From: an uncultured Prevotellaceae bacterium
GTDB taxonomy: Bacteria; Bacteroidota; Bacteroidia; Bacteroidales; Muribaculaceae
DNA length: 5,394 nucleotides
Assembly (NCBI GenBank): GCA_946055125.1
Contig: CAMGFF010000176.1
Span: forward strand, 1 to 5,394
Reading direction: 5' to 3'
Made by a program: the position numbers and the translations under genes. Numbering within the stretch: position 1 is the stretch's first letter; the number at the start of each line of letters is the position of its first letter. Positions 5,391 through 5,394 of the stretch are shown in pieces. The notes beneath the pieces are model-generated. The model was given only the letters and a program-made list of their open reading frames with translations, was not told where the DNA came from and made no database searches.

Positions 5391-5394
5391 TACA

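Noticed and set aside
5285..5394. Open frame from ATG 5285 (or in-frame ATG 5321) running off the right edge, giving MTTAPSQRGRIK and then MEKQSLMSSPDCEAVTRTHR.
   Set aside because: Only 36 codons are visible, it overlaps the inverted-repeat cluster, the peptide resembles no family I know, and an open run of this length is expected often at this GC content. It should be revisited with the downstream sequence.
1..5394. Search by eye for a mobile element, CRISPR array, defence system, tRNA or rRNA.
   Set aside because: There is no transposase or recombinase frame, no spaced direct repeats beyond the two heptamer arrays, and no tRNA-like cloverleaf was recognised. The protein-coding content is ordinary housekeeping and envelope functions.

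Overview
The window looks like a chromosomal segment of a gut-type Bacteroidales (phylum Bacteroidota), possibly a GC-rich lineage such as Muribaculaceae. The genus is not resolvable here. Three things point this way: a lipoprotein with an acidic surface-export-like signal after the lipid cysteine; a class A penicillin-binding protein with the long inter-domain segment I associate with Bacteroidota; and GC-rich genes separated by very AT-rich gaps whose best promoter candidate resembles the Bacteroidota TTG / TAnnTTTG type.

Layout, all genes on the + strand. Bases 1-266 are an AT-rich intergenic and leader region with a possible leftward promoter element and a 16-codon upstream ORF that ends in an ATGA overlap with the first gene. 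A surface lipoprotein of the right-handed beta-helix type (267-1700) follows. After a 38-bp gap carrying a heptamer tandem repeat comes folB, dihydroneopterin aldolase (1739-2092). Twelve bases later comes a small alpha-helical, HEAT-like protein of unknown function (2105-2614). These three genes are close enough to be one transcription unit. A second heptamer repeat, an AT-rich hairpin, a degenerate promoter and a strongly structured leader fill 2615-2794. Then comes a complete bifunctional peptidoglycan synthase of the PBP1A class (2795-5263). The last 131 bp (5264-5394) hold no convincing gene but are unusually GC-rich and rich in inverted repeats, ending in a near-perfect palindrome.

The coding content is housekeeping: folate synthesis, cell-wall polymerisation and a conserved envelope lipoprotein. 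I see no defence system, mobile element with transposase, CRISPR array, rRNA or tRNA. The points worth a second look are non-coding: the two heptamer arrays, the 48-nt stem-loop at the probable 5' end of the PBP1A mRNA, and the palindrome cluster at the right edge. The two proteins of unknown role are the lipoprotein and the HEAT-like protein.
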